Shown here piece by piece: positions 1-6,665 of a stretch of DNA of 16,782 bases. Positions within the stretch are counted from its first letter, which is position 1; every line of letters begins with the position of its first letter. Origin of the DNA: Bacteroidales bacterium UBA4333 (GTDB lineage Bacteria > Bacteroidota > Bacteroidia > Bacteroidales > Paludibacteraceae). The translations under genes and the position numbers were made by a program. Under the pieces are notes generated by a model. It saw nothing but the letters and a program-made list of their open reading frames with translations. It was not told where the DNA came from and ran no database searches. The stretch is taken from assembly GCA_002394335.1 (NCBI GenBank), contig DGTP01000005.1, positions 13,521-30,302 on the forward strand, read 5' to 3'.

Positions 1-124
1 CGGCGGCAAAAATGCCACCGAAAGGGACAATTACCAAGTATGAATTATGAACTACGGCAATAAACGCTAACAACGGCGGCAAAAATGCCACCGAAAGGGA
101 CAATTACTAAGTATGAATTATGAA
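1..124. repeat. 73-bp-period direct repeat, two copies, each with a hairpin
   Basis: A 51-base unit starting cggcggcaaaaatgccaccg is seen at 1-51 and again at 74-124, with one mismatch (position 35 c, position 108 t). The intervening 22 bases (52-73) are not repeated within the window. Each unit opens with an imperfect hairpin (arms CGG-n-GGCA and TGCC-n-CCG around AAAA) and ends in a tatgaat-type heptamer tandem. In the second copy, agggacaat (96-104) is exactly complementary to attgtccct (129-137). The first copy starts at the window edge, so the array may continue to the left. This is non-coding spacer downstream of dnaK; its function is unknown. Confidence 0.85.
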
Positions 125-221
125 ATGTATTGTCCCTCAGGGAAAGTGTGCACACGCTTTTCCGGTTCAAAGGTTCCAGATGATAGACGGTGGAATGGAC
201 GACGGAGATGCCGGATGACAT
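125..221. other. Spacer with clustered short palindromes, no gene
   Basis: No convincing reading frame is present. Three palindromes are visible: tccct-c-aggga at 133-143, gtgtgcacac at 146-155 (flanked by ggaaa and tttcc), and a perfect 8-bp arm pair gccggatg-a-catccggc at 210-226. The first competes for pairing with the repeat unit on its left. These could be folded transcript ends or remnants of a palindromic repeat element; the sequence alone does not decide. Confidence 0.5.
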
Positions 222-354
222 CCGGCGGAAAAGAAGAAGGAAGCCGGCGGAAAAGAAGAAGGAAGCCGACGGAAAAGAAGAAGGAAGCCGACGGAAAAGA
301 AGAAACGAAGAAAGAAGAAAAACAAGAAAAACGAAGAAAGAAGAAAGGGGAAAT
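222..354. repeat. 22-bp tandem repeat running into a purine-rich tract
   Basis: Four consecutive 22-base units of the form ccgRcggaaaagaagaaggaag start at 222, 244, 266 and 288. The first two carry ccggcgg, the last two ccgacgg, and the fourth breaks down near 305. Beyond it the + strand is almost only A and G to about 354. The open frames across this tract are low-complexity Lys/Arg/Glu or Phe/Ser strings and are not genes. A tandem array like this can vary in copy number between strains. Confidence 0.85.
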
Positions 355-355
355 A

Positions 356-391
356 AAACTCCCCCACTCTACAGGGAGAGAGGGGGAGTTT
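356..391 (-). terminator. Rho-independent-like terminator of dnaK
   Basis: A 10-bp perfect arm pair, aaactccccc (356-365) and gggggagttt (382-391), encloses a short loop with further partial pairing. It lies 38 bases downstream of the dnaK stop codon. Read on the minus strand, the second arm ends in GTTTTATTT, giving a T-rich trailer. It is the first strong hairpin after dnaK, so termination of the dnaK transcript is the natural reading. Confidence 0.75.
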
Positions 392-400
392 CTATTTACC

Positions 401-428
401 ATTTGGTCATTTACGATTTGGTCATTTA
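401..428. repeat. 15-bp-period direct repeat next to the dnaK stop
   Basis: The 13-mer atttggtcattta occurs at 401-413 and 416-428, immediately before the dnaK stop codon at 429-431. It is a short spacer repeat of the same general kind as the heptamer and octamer tandems elsewhere in the window. No function is evident. Confidence 0.7.
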
Positions 429-2348
429 TTACTTAACTTCCTCGAAGTCGACGTCCTCGGCGGTGGAGCTGCCGTTGGAGCCGTTGGCTCCATTGTTTGA
501 GGTTGTTTGATCGTTTGAAGTTGTTTGAGATTGTTGTGCTTGCTGTTGCGCAGCGTACATCTCTGCGGAAGCTGCCTGGAAAGCGGTCATGAGTTCGTTG
601 TTGTAACGCTCGCAGTCGTCCGCGTTCTTTTTCTCATACGCTTCTTTGAGGTTCTTGAGGGCTTCCTCAATCGGAGCTTTCTTGTCAGCCGGGATCTTGT
701 CGCCGAGTTCAGCGAGTTGCTTCTCAGTCTGGAAGATAGTAGCGTCGGCTTTGTTGAGCTTGTCGGCTTGCTCTTTGGCTTTCTTATCAGCCTCTGCGTT
801 TGCCTCAGCCTCAGCTTTCATGCGCTTGATCTCTTCGTCAGACAGACCGGAGGAAGCCTCAATACGGATCTTCTGCTCCTTGCCGGTAGCTTTATCCTTG
901 GCGGTGACGTTCAGAATACCGTTGGCGTCGATATCGAAGGTTACTTCGATCTGCGGTTCGCCACGACGTGCCGGCATGATTCCATCGAGGTGGAAGATAC
1001 CGATCTGCTTGTTCTGGGCAGCCATCGGACGCTCGCCTTGGAGGACTTTGATCTCTACGGACGGCTGGTTATCTACGGCTGTGGTGAAGGTCTCGGTCTT
1101 CTTGGTCGGGATGGTAGTGTTCGCCTCAATCATCTTGGTCATGACACCGCCCATGGTCTCGATACCGAGAGACAGCGGGGTTACATCGAGGAGGAGGACA
1201 TCCTTGACATCGCCTGTGAGCACACCGCCCTGGATAGCTGCACCGACTGCTACTACCTCGTCCGGGTTAACGCCCTTGGACGGAGCCTTGCCGAAGAATT
1301 TCTCTACCGCCTGCTGGATAGCCGGGATACGGGTCGAACCACCTACGAGGATGATCTCGTCGATATCGGAGGTCGAGAGACCTGCGTTCTGCAGCGCGGT
1401 CTTACACGGAGCGATCGTACGCTGGATAAGGTCGTCGATGAGTTGCTCAAATTTCGCACGGGTCAGGGTCTTAACCAAGTGTGCAGGAACACCGTTTACC
1501 GGCATGATATACGGCAGGTTGATTTCCGTAGAGGTAGAGGAGGAAAGCTCGATTTTTGCTTTCTCGGCAGCCTCTTTCAGACGCTGCATAGCCATCGGGT
1601 CCTTGGAGAGGTCGGCACCGCCGTTCTCAGCCTTGAACTCGGAAACGAGCCAGTCGATAATACGGTGGTCGAAATCATCACCGCCGAGGTGGGTATCACC
1701 GTCGGTTGCCTTTACCTCGAAGACGCCGTCGCCGAGCTCCAGTACGGATACATCGTGTGTACCACCACCGCAGTCGAAGACTACAATCTTCATATCCTTG
1801 TTGGACTTATCAAGACCGTAAGCGAGGGCAGCAGCCGTAGGCTCGTTGACGATACGGCGTACGTTGAGTCCGGCGATCTCACCGGCTTCCTTGGTAGCCT
1901 GACGCTGGGAGTCGTTGAAGTAAGCAGGTACGGTAATGACAGCTTCGGTAACCTCCTGTCCGAGGTAGTCCTCTGCGGTCTTTTTCATCTTCTGGAGGAT
2001 GATAGCCGAGATCTCCTGCGGGGTATAGAGACGTCCGTCAATGTCCACACGCGGGGTGTTGTTGTCACCCTTGACAACTTTATAAGGAACACGCGCGATT
2101 TCAGACTGGAGACGATCGTAGGTCTCGCCCATGAAACGCTTGATAGAATAGATAGTTTTGGTCGGGTTGGTGATGGCTTGACGCTTAGCAGGGTCACCCA
2201 CTTTACGCTCACCGCCTTCAATAAATCCGACAACAGACGGAGTAGTACGCTTACCTTCAGCGTTGGCAATAACGATAGGTTCGTTACCCTCCATAACGGC
2301 TACACATGAGTTGGTAGTACCGAGGTCAATTCCAATAATCTTAGACAT
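429..2348 (-). CDS. dnaK: Molecular chaperone DnaK (Hsp70)
   Basis: ATP-driven cytosolic chaperone that binds unfolded hydrophobic segments with DnaJ and GrpE. At 639 residues it has the usual family length and the standard start MSKIIGIDLGTTNS. The N-terminal nucleotide-binding domain (about 1-380) shows the phosphate-1 loop IDLGTTNS (7-14), the second signature at 191-204 (FDCGGGTHDVSVLE) and the later VGGSTRIP motif. The substrate-binding domain follows, then a lid and a Gln/Ser/Asn-rich tail ending in the characteristic DFEEVK. A small oddity is Cys193 where Leu or Met is usual next to catalytic Asp192, and His198 where Phe is common. It has its own upstream regulatory region (2451-2527) and downstream terminator (356-391), so it is probably transcribed alone. 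The identification is firm. Confidence 0.98.
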   Translation of the reverse strand: MSKIIGIDLGTTNSCVAVMEGNEPIVIANAEGKRTTPSVVGFIEGGERKVGDPAKRQAITNPTKTIYSIKRFMGETYDRLQSEIARVPYKVVKGDNNTPRVDIDGRLYTPQEISAIILQKMKKTAEDYLGQEVTEAVITVPAYFNDSQRQATKEAGEIAGLNVRRIVNEPTAAALAYGLDKSNKDMKIVVFDCGGGTHDVSVLELGDGVFEVKATDGDTHLGGDDFDHRIIDWLVSEFKAENGGADLSKDPMAMQRLKEAAEKAKIELSSSTSTEINLPYIMPVNGVPAHLVKTLTRAKFEQLIDDLIQRTIAPCKTALQNAGLSTSDIDEIILVGGSTRIPAIQQAVEKFFGKAPSKGVNPDEVVAVGAAIQGGVLTGDVKDVLLLDVTPLSLGIETMGGVMTKMIEANTTIPTKKTETFTTAVDNQPSVEIKVLQGERPMAAQNKQIGIFHLDGIMPARRGEPQIEVTFDIDANGILNVTAKDKATGKEQKIRIEASSGLSDEEIKRMKAEAEANAEADKKAKEQADKLNKADATIFQTEKQLAELGDKIPADKKAPIEEALKNLKEAYEKKNADDCERYNNELMTAFQAASAEMYAAQQQAQQSQTTSNDQTTSNNGANGSNGSSTAEDVDFEEVK

Positions 2349-2450
2349 AGTAGTATATTTTTTTAGTTTAACATTCTTTTTGTTTCGTTTTATTTCCCGG
2401 TATCTCGACGGTATCTCGTCGGCGTCCCGTGAAAACGATTTCGCTATGAA
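2349..2450 (-). promoter_or_regulatory. Presumed dnaK 5' leader
   Basis: This is the stretch between the dnaK start codon and the upstream palindrome. It is AT-rich near the start codon and contains an 11-bp tandem duplication, cggtatctcg plus one base, at 2398-2408 and 2409-2419. No Bacteroidota-type TAnnTTTG box is visible here on the minus strand, so the promoter is more likely further upstream. There is no strong Shine-Dalgarno sequence before the ATG, which is common in this phylum. Confidence 0.4.
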
Positions 2451-2527
2451 TAAGACAAATCGCGTGCCAAAAGTTCTTGGACGCGATTTGTCTTATATTT
2501 GGCAGAAAAATACTGACATTTTGGCAG
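2451..2527 (-). promoter_or_regulatory. Candidate dnaK control region: 15-bp inverted repeat, sigma-54-like box and TGNCA dyads
   Basis: A perfect 15-bp inverted repeat, taagacaaatcgcgt (2451-2465) and acgcgatttgtctta (2481-2495), lies between yifB and dnaK. Overlapping its proximal arm, the minus strand reads TTGGCACG-N4-TTGT (2470-2455). This resembles the sigma-54 consensus TTGGCACG-N4-TTGC except for the last base. Just upstream is a dyad, ctgaca-ttt-tggcag (2513-2527, + strand), with a further tggcag at 2500-2505. Such dyads could be operator or activator sites for stress control. It is not a CIRCE element. The inverted repeat could instead fold at the end of the yifB transcript, but no T-tract follows. 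The role is inferred. Confidence 0.4.
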
Positions 2528-2566
2528 TTTCCGCCTCTCTGCTATTCTATTTCTGTCACGCTCCGG

Positions 2567-4147
2567 CTACCCCAAATAACTGCTTCTGTCCAGCGAGCGG
2601 TACGAGATAGCCTCCAGCAGATGTTTCTTCTGAATGTCCTCCGCTCCTTCTATATCCGCTATCGTGCGCGCGACTTTCAATATACGGTCATATGCGCGTG
2701 CGGAGAGCCCTAACCTGTTCATCGAGAACTCCAGCAGTTTGTCACATTCGGCATCCAGCGCGCAGTATTCCCGAACCATCTTGGCGTTCATCATGGCGTT
2801 GCAGTGCACCAGTTTGCTGTGCTTGAAGCGCTCGTTCTGGATCTCTCGCGCCTTCAGTACCCGCTCCCTCATCACCGCCGACGACTCACCGGGCTGCGTG
2901 TCGCGCAACTGCTCGTACGGCACCGCCTCTATCTCGCATTGGATATCTATCCGGTCGAGCAGCGGACCGCTGATCTTGCTCATATAACGGTGCACCTGCG
3001 CCGGCGTACAGGTGCACGGATGCGCGGGGTTGTTCTCGCCGTAATGGCCGCAAGGGCAAGGGTTCATCGCCGCCACCAACATGAACGACGCGGGATAATC
3101 GACCGTCTCCTTGGTGCGCGCTACGGTGATGTGCCGGTCCTCCAACGGCTGGCGCATGACCTCCAGTGCCGAACGCTTGTACTCCGGCAGCTCGTCCAGA
3201 AAGAGCACGCCGTTATGCGCCAGACTGATCTCCCCCGGATGCGGGTTCTGTCCGCCGCCGACAAGGGCTACCTCGGTGATCGTATGGTGCGGACTGCGGA
3301 ACGGACGCTGCACAATCAGCGAACCGCTCGCACCTTTCTTCTTGTTAGTCAGACCGGCTATTGAGTGGATTTTGGTTGTCTCCAGAGCCTCTTCGAGAGT
3401 CAGCGGAGGCAGGATAGACGGGATACGCTTGGCAATCATGCTCTTGCCGGCACCCGGAGGACCGACCATGATCATGTTATGTCCGCCGGCAGCAGCTATC
3501 TCCACCGCCCGACGCACTTTGTATTGTCCGCGCACGTCCGCGAAATCCAAGTCCGACGGAAACGCCAGTTCATCGAACAGCGCTTGTGTATCCACCCTCA
3601 TCGGCGCAAACGTATCCTCCGGATTCAGCTCGTCTTTCTTCTCGCCGTTCAGGAACCGCACAACCTCCATCAGGTTCTTCAACCCATAGACCTCCAGCCC
3701 GTCCACCACAGCCGCTTCCTCGGCATTGGCTTCCGGCAAGATCAGGCCTTTGAAGCCGGCTTTGCGCGCACAGAGCGCAATCGGCAGCGCGCCGCGAATG
3801 GGCTGTAGCGAGCCGTCCAGCGACAGTTCGCCCATGATCATGTAGTGCTCCAGTTCTTTGGCTTTCACCTTCTCCGCAGCGGCTAACATGCCTATCGCCA
3901 GCGGCAGATCGAAGGCAGCCCCCTCTTTCTTGATGTCCGCAGGAGCCATGTTAATAGTGAAAGCGCGCCGCAGGTTCTCCATGCCGTTCACCGTCAGCGC
4001 CGCGAGGATGCGCTCATGCGACTCTTTCACCGACGTATCCGGCAGCCCCACCAGCGTGAAATCGAAGCCCGGCACCGCATGCACCTCTATCGTCACCGGC
4101 ACCGCGTCAATCCCCACCGGAGCGGCACTATAGATCTTGATCAACAT
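2567..4147 (-). CDS. yifB: YifB/ComM-family Mg-chelatase-like AAA+ ATPase
   Basis: Member of the YifB/ComM family. In naturally competent bacteria ComM is a hexameric helicase that promotes branch migration during integration of transforming DNA; in other bacteria the role is less clear. The 526 residues match the family length. The N-terminal ChlI-like domain (about 1-170) precedes the AAA+ core, with Walker A GPPGAGKS at 229-236 and Walker B GVLFLDEL at 313-320. The RSPHHT and NPCPCG motifs follow. The cysteine cluster at 364-380 (CPCGHYG...HPCTC) is typical. The C-terminal Mg-chelatase helical domain is complete. It starts with ATG at 4147, 27 bases after the bcp stop, so it is probably the last gene of the sodB-bcp-yifB transcript. 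Confidence 0.95.
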   Translation of the reverse strand: MLIKIYSAAPVGIDAVPVTIEVHAVPGFDFTLVGLPDTSVKESHERILAALTVNGMENLRRAFTINMAPADIKKEGAAFDLPLAIGMLAAAEKVKAKELEHYMIMGELSLDGSLQPIRGALPIALCARKAGFKGLILPEANAEEAAVVDGLEVYGLKNLMEVVRFLNGEKKDELNPEDTFAPMRVDTQALFDELAFPSDLDFADVRGQYKVRRAVEIAAAGGHNMIMVGPPGAGKSMIAKRIPSILPPLTLEEALETTKIHSIAGLTNKKKGASGSLIVQRPFRSPHHTITEVALVGGGQNPHPGEISLAHNGVLFLDELPEYKRSALEVMRQPLEDRHITVARTKETVDYPASFMLVAAMNPCPCGHYGENNPAHPCTCTPAQVHRYMSKISGPLLDRIDIQCEIEAVPYEQLRDTQPGESSAVMRERVLKAREIQNERFKHSKLVHCNAMMNAKMVREYCALDAECDKLLEFSMNRLGLSARAYDRILKVARTIADIEGAEDIQKKHLLEAISYRSLDRSSYLG

Positions 4148-4174
4148 AATGGTAAATGAGTTTGTCCCGCGCGC

Positions 4175-4615
4175 TTACAGAATCTGCGCGCTATGGTTCT
4201 TTGTATCCACTTTCTCGATGATGCGTTCCAGTATTCCTTCAGCGTTGAAAATAAACGTCTTACGAAGCGTTCCCATCGTCACTTTGCCGTAGTTCTTCTT
4301 CTCGCCCCATGCGCCGAAAGCCTGCAACATCTCCGTCGTCGGGTCGCTCAGCAGCGGAAACGGCAACGCATATTTTTCTTTGAACCGGACATGCGATGCC
4401 TGCGAATCCTTGCTCACGCCATAGACCTGATAGCCCTGTGCCAGAAAAGCATGATAGTTGTCGCGGATGTTACAAGCCTCTGCGGTGCAACCCGGCGTCG
4501 AGTCCTTCGGATAGAAATAGATCACCGTCTTTTTGCCGAGCAGCTCCTTCTCCGTCACCACTCTCCCCTGCTCGTCCGCCGCACTGAATGCCGGCATCTT
4601 ATCTCCTACTTGCAT
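4175..4615 (-). CDS. bcp: Thiol peroxidase of the BCP/PrxQ peroxiredoxin family
   Basis: Cytosolic thioredoxin-dependent peroxidase that reduces hydrogen peroxide and organic hydroperoxides. With the start at 4615 it has 146 residues, close to the family norm. The active-site region reads YPKDSTPGCTAEAC: peroxidatic Cys43 and a second Cys48 five residues later, the classic atypical 2-Cys BCP pair. The frame stays open well upstream, but that part lies inside sodB and has no homology-like sequence. The ATG at 4615 is preceded by a strong AGGAGG (4621-4626 as cctcct on the + strand) at 5-base spacing. Its start overlaps the end of sodB by 10 bases, which suggests translational coupling of two oxidative-stress enzymes. 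Confidence 0.95.
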   Translation of the reverse strand: MQVGDKMPAFSAADEQGRVVTEKELLGKKTVIYFYPKDSTPGCTAEACNIRDNYHAFLAQGYQVYGVSKDSQASHVRFKEKYALPFPLLSDPTTEMLQAFGAWGEKKNYGKVTMGTLRKTFIFNAEGILERIIEKVDTKNHSAQIL

Positions 4616-5223
4616 ACATACCTCCTCTCTATCTCTTTCCAGTTGATGATCTGCCAGAGGGCTTGCAGGTGCGCGGCGCGGCGGTTGCGGTAGTCGATAT
4701 AATACGCATGCTCCCAGACATCCATCGTCAGCAGCGGTTTGAGTCCCTTCGTCAGCGGGTTGCCGGCATTGGGCTCCTGGGTGATGACGAGCTTGCCGGC
4801 ATTGTCCGCTGCCAGCCATACCCAGCCCGAACCGAACAGCGTCACGCCTTTCTGTTCAAACTCCGCCTTGAATGCCTCCAGCGAACCGAAATCACGGATG
4901 ATAGCCTTCATGACCGTTAACTCGTTCATTCGTTCATTCGTTAAGTCCTTCGTTAAGTCGCTCACCGGCGCGAACTGCGTAAAGTAGAGGTTATGGTTCA
5001 GTATCTGCCCGGCGTTATTGAAGATGCCTCCTTGCGCCTTGACGACAATCTCCTCCAGCGGCATGCCTTCGTATTCCGTCCCGGCAACGAGTTTGTTGAG
5101 GTTATCCACATAGCCCTGCAGGTGCTTGCCGTAGTGGTACTCGATGGTCTCTTTGCTTATCACCGGCTCCAGTGCCTCCGGCGCATACGGTAGCGCAATC
5201 AGCGTAAAAAGAATTGGGATCAT
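4606..5223 (-). CDS. sodB: Superoxide dismutase, Fe/Mn family
   Basis: Dismutates superoxide to oxygen and hydrogen peroxide in the cytosol; the product is the substrate of the downstream peroxiredoxin. The 205 residues fit the family. All four metal ligands are present: His30, His77, Asp168 (MDVWEHAYYIDY) and His172. GSGWVWL is also conserved. Iron, manganese or cambialistic use cannot be told from sequence alone. One oddity is residues ~89-103 (DLTKDLTNERMNELT), which replace the usual short Gly/Pro loop and are encoded by an octamer tandem at 4915-4958. Only 71 bases separate its ATG from the wecB stop, and no clear Bacteroidota promoter is visible there. It may be co-transcribed with wecB or use a weak promoter. 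Confidence 0.95.
   Translation of the reverse strand: MIPILFTLIALPYAPEALEPVISKETIEYHYGKHLQGYVDNLNKLVAGTEYEGMPLEEIVVKAQGGIFNNAGQILNHNLYFTQFAPVSDLTKDLTNERMNELTVMKAIIRDFGSLEAFKAEFEQKGVTLFGSGWVWLAADNAGKLVITQEPNAGNPLTKGLKPLLTMDVWEHAYYIDYRNRRAAHLQALWQIINWKEIERRYVCK
4915..4958. repeat. Octamer tandem repeat inside sodB
   Basis: On the + strand the units are cgttaact, cgttcatt, cgttcatt, cgttaagt, a cctt interruption, then cgttaagt. They lie wholly within the sodB reading frame and encode the TKDLTNERMNELT loop. Octamers of the same form recur at 16128-16159 in an unrelated gene. Confidence 0.8.
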
Positions 5224-5294
5224 AATAGTATAAATTTAAATGTTTTCATGATTATCTTTCGTCTTTGAGCGGCTCTGCCGCGGTCTTTTGACTT

Positions 5295-6548
5295 TTATTC
5301 CGTCATTCCTGCAAGGATTTCAATGATTCTTTCGGCAGCATGCCCATCCCATAGTTCGGGGATAGCACCTTTCTTCCATTGTCCGGCAAAGAGTTTGTCC
5401 AGAGCCGGTTTGATGGCAGCCGGATTCGTGCCGATCAACTCGTTTGTCCCCACTGTACAGGTCTCCGGCCGTTCGGTGTTATCCCTCAACGTGATACATG
5501 GCACGCCCATCACCGTTGTTTCCTCCGTGATACCACCGGAGTCTGTTACTACGGCTTTCGCGCGTTCCACCAGATAGTTAAACTCCAGATAACCTAATGG
5601 TTCTACGATATGGAGGTTCGGGAAACGCTTTGCCAACGCCTCCTCGTTACCCCAGAGGTTATAGAAAATTTTCGCCGTTCTCGGATGTATCGGGAAGATA
5701 ATAGGCAATCCATGCACATTTGTAATAATCTGTTCCATCAACGCTTTCAGATGTGTCTCCTCATCTACGTTAGCCGGGCGGTGCATTGTCATAACGATAT
5801 ACTGTTTCTCTTGGAGTCCCAACTCATCCCACACCTGCGGTTTGCGAAAACGTGCCCTGTTTGCCAACAGCGTATCAATCATCACATTGCCCACATGCCA
5901 AACTTTCTGCGGCACACGTTCATAGGCATACTTATCCTCCGGCAGTGTGTCTTTTTCTACTTTCGACTTTTGACTTTCGACTAATTCGGCTCCTTGCCGT
6001 ACAAGATTCCGGTTCGCCACCTCGCTCGTCGTGAACATATAATCCGCCAGACTGTCGGTCACCATACGGTTTATCTCCTCCGGCATCGTCAAGTCCCAAG
6101 AGCGGATACCGGCCTCCACGTGGCACACTTTGGTGTTCAGTTTCTTCGCCACAATAGAGCAAGCCATGGTGCTCGTCACATCGCCTACAACCAGCACCAC
6201 ATCCGTCGGATGCGCCATCAGGTCTTTTTCAAACTCTACCATGATATGTGCAGTCTGTTCGGCCTGTGTACCCCCTCCACAACCGAGGTTCACATCCGGA
6301 GCCGGAATGCCCAACTCCTCAAAAAACGTGTCACTCATGTTCTTGTCATAATGCTGCCCCGTATGCACCAGCCGATACTCTATCCCATTCTCCCTTCCTT
6401 TTACGGGTGAAGAGCTCTGCTCGATCGGGCGTCCGGTGGACGGCCGTAGAACATTGTTAGGCTGTTTATTCCACCTCTCTATCGCCTTAATTATCGGCGC
6501 TATCTTCATGAAATTGGGCCTCGCCCCTGCAATCAATGTTATCTTCAT
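5295..6548 (-). CDS. wecB: UDP-N-acetylglucosamine 2-epimerase (non-hydrolysing)
   Basis: Interconverts UDP-GlcNAc and UDP-ManNAc, feeding ManNAc-type sugars into surface polysaccharides. With ATG at 6548 it begins MKITLIAGARPNFMKIAPI, the expected family start. A TTG 18 bases upstream is in frame but unlikely. Family motifs are all present: HTGQHYD, VVGDVTSTMA, HVEAGIRSWD, MPEEINRM, TMHRPANVDEE, PIHPRT and DSGGITEE. At 417 residues it is longer than typical homologues because of two apparent insertions. Residues ~33-54 contain RPIEQSSSPVKGREN, and residues ~187-214 contain VESQKSKVEK, encoded by a heptamer tandem. Both keep the frame and lie between conserved blocks, probably in surface loops. 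A Bacteroidota promoter lies upstream at 6634-6665. Confidence 0.95.
   Translation of the reverse strand: MKITLIAGARPNFMKIAPIIKAIERWNKQPNNVLRPSTGRPIEQSSSPVKGRENGIEYRLVHTGQHYDKNMSDTFFEELGIPAPDVNLGCGGGTQAEQTAHIMVEFEKDLMAHPTDVVLVVGDVTSTMACSIVAKKLNTKVCHVEAGIRSWDLTMPEEINRMVTDSLADYMFTTSEVANRNLVRQGAELVESQKSKVEKDTLPEDKYAYERVPQKVWHVGNVMIDTLLANRARFRKPQVWDELGLQEKQYIVMTMHRPANVDEETHLKALMEQIITNVHGLPIIFPIHPRTAKIFYNLWGNEEALAKRFPNLHIVEPLGYLEFNYLVERAKAVVTDSGGITEETTVMGVPCITLRDNTERPETCTVGTNELIGTNPAAIKPALDKLFAGQWKKGAIPELWDGHAAERIIEILAGMTE
5955..5981. repeat. Heptamer tandem repeat inside wecB
   Basis: On the + strand three consecutive heptamers tttcgac, ttttgac, tttcgac run from 5961 to 5981, preceded by a partial ttctac unit. 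They lie within the wecB frame and encode VESQKSK in a segment absent from typical homologues. A related ctttttgact-like fragment (cttttgactttt) occurs just beyond the wecB stop near 5285-5296. Confidence 0.8.
6384..6455. repeat. Palindrome-rich in-frame insert in wecB
   Basis: This ~70-base segment lies between the family block ending ...KAIERWNKQPNN and the block starting YRLVHTGQHYD. It contains gagctc, cgatcg and a gtcc-ggtg-gac type inverted pair. On the minus strand it also contains CCCGTAAAAGGAAGGGA, close to the end of the DUF559 cassette at 16757-16782 (CCCTGAAGGGAAGGGA). Both are translated to ...KGREN. I infer a small relic of a repeat element; boundaries are approximate. Confidence 0.5.
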
Positions 6549-6633
6549 AGATTCTATTTTTTTCAAAGTTTTTTCGCAGACCCTCTGCTTGTAAGGCAGA
6601 TGCTTTATCTCCTGTATCTGCGCGAATTTCGCG

Positions 6634-6665
6634 CAAAATTACAAAAAAAATCTCACATACGCAAA
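6634..6665 (-). promoter_or_regulatory. Bacteroidota-type promoter for wecB
   Basis: Read on the minus strand: TTTG (6665-6662), 20 bases, then TAATTTTG (6641-6634). This matches the Bacteroidota primary sigma consensus TTTG-N19-21-TAnnTTTG. Transcription should start close to 6627, leaving a leader of about 80 bases. The leader begins with a palindrome, gcgcgaatttcgcgc (6620-6634), that overlaps the -7 box and could affect transcript stability or be an operator. Confidence 0.75.

Noticed and set aside
113..510. Open frames on both strands across the left-edge repeats
   Set aside because: They translate low-complexity Lys/Arg/Glu or Phe/Ser strings from the 22-bp repeat and purine tract, overlap each other in several frames and show no domain.
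525..2309. A 594-codon + strand frame opposite dnaK
   Set aside because: It is the antisense shadow of dnaK; the minus-strand product is a complete, conserved Hsp70.
4616..4819. N-terminal extension of the peroxiredoxin up to 4819
   Set aside because: That part lies wholly inside sodB in another frame, lacks family sequence, and the strong Shine-Dalgarno supports the start at 4615.
5269..5281. Hairpin gcggc-tct-gccgc between sodB and wecB as a wecB terminator
   Set aside because: The stem is only 5 bp and on the minus strand no T-run follows it. A T-run follows only on the + strand, where there is no gene to terminate.
6549..6566. TTG start for wecB at 6566
   Set aside because: The family normally begins MKxTLxAGARPNFMK, which matches the ATG at 6548.
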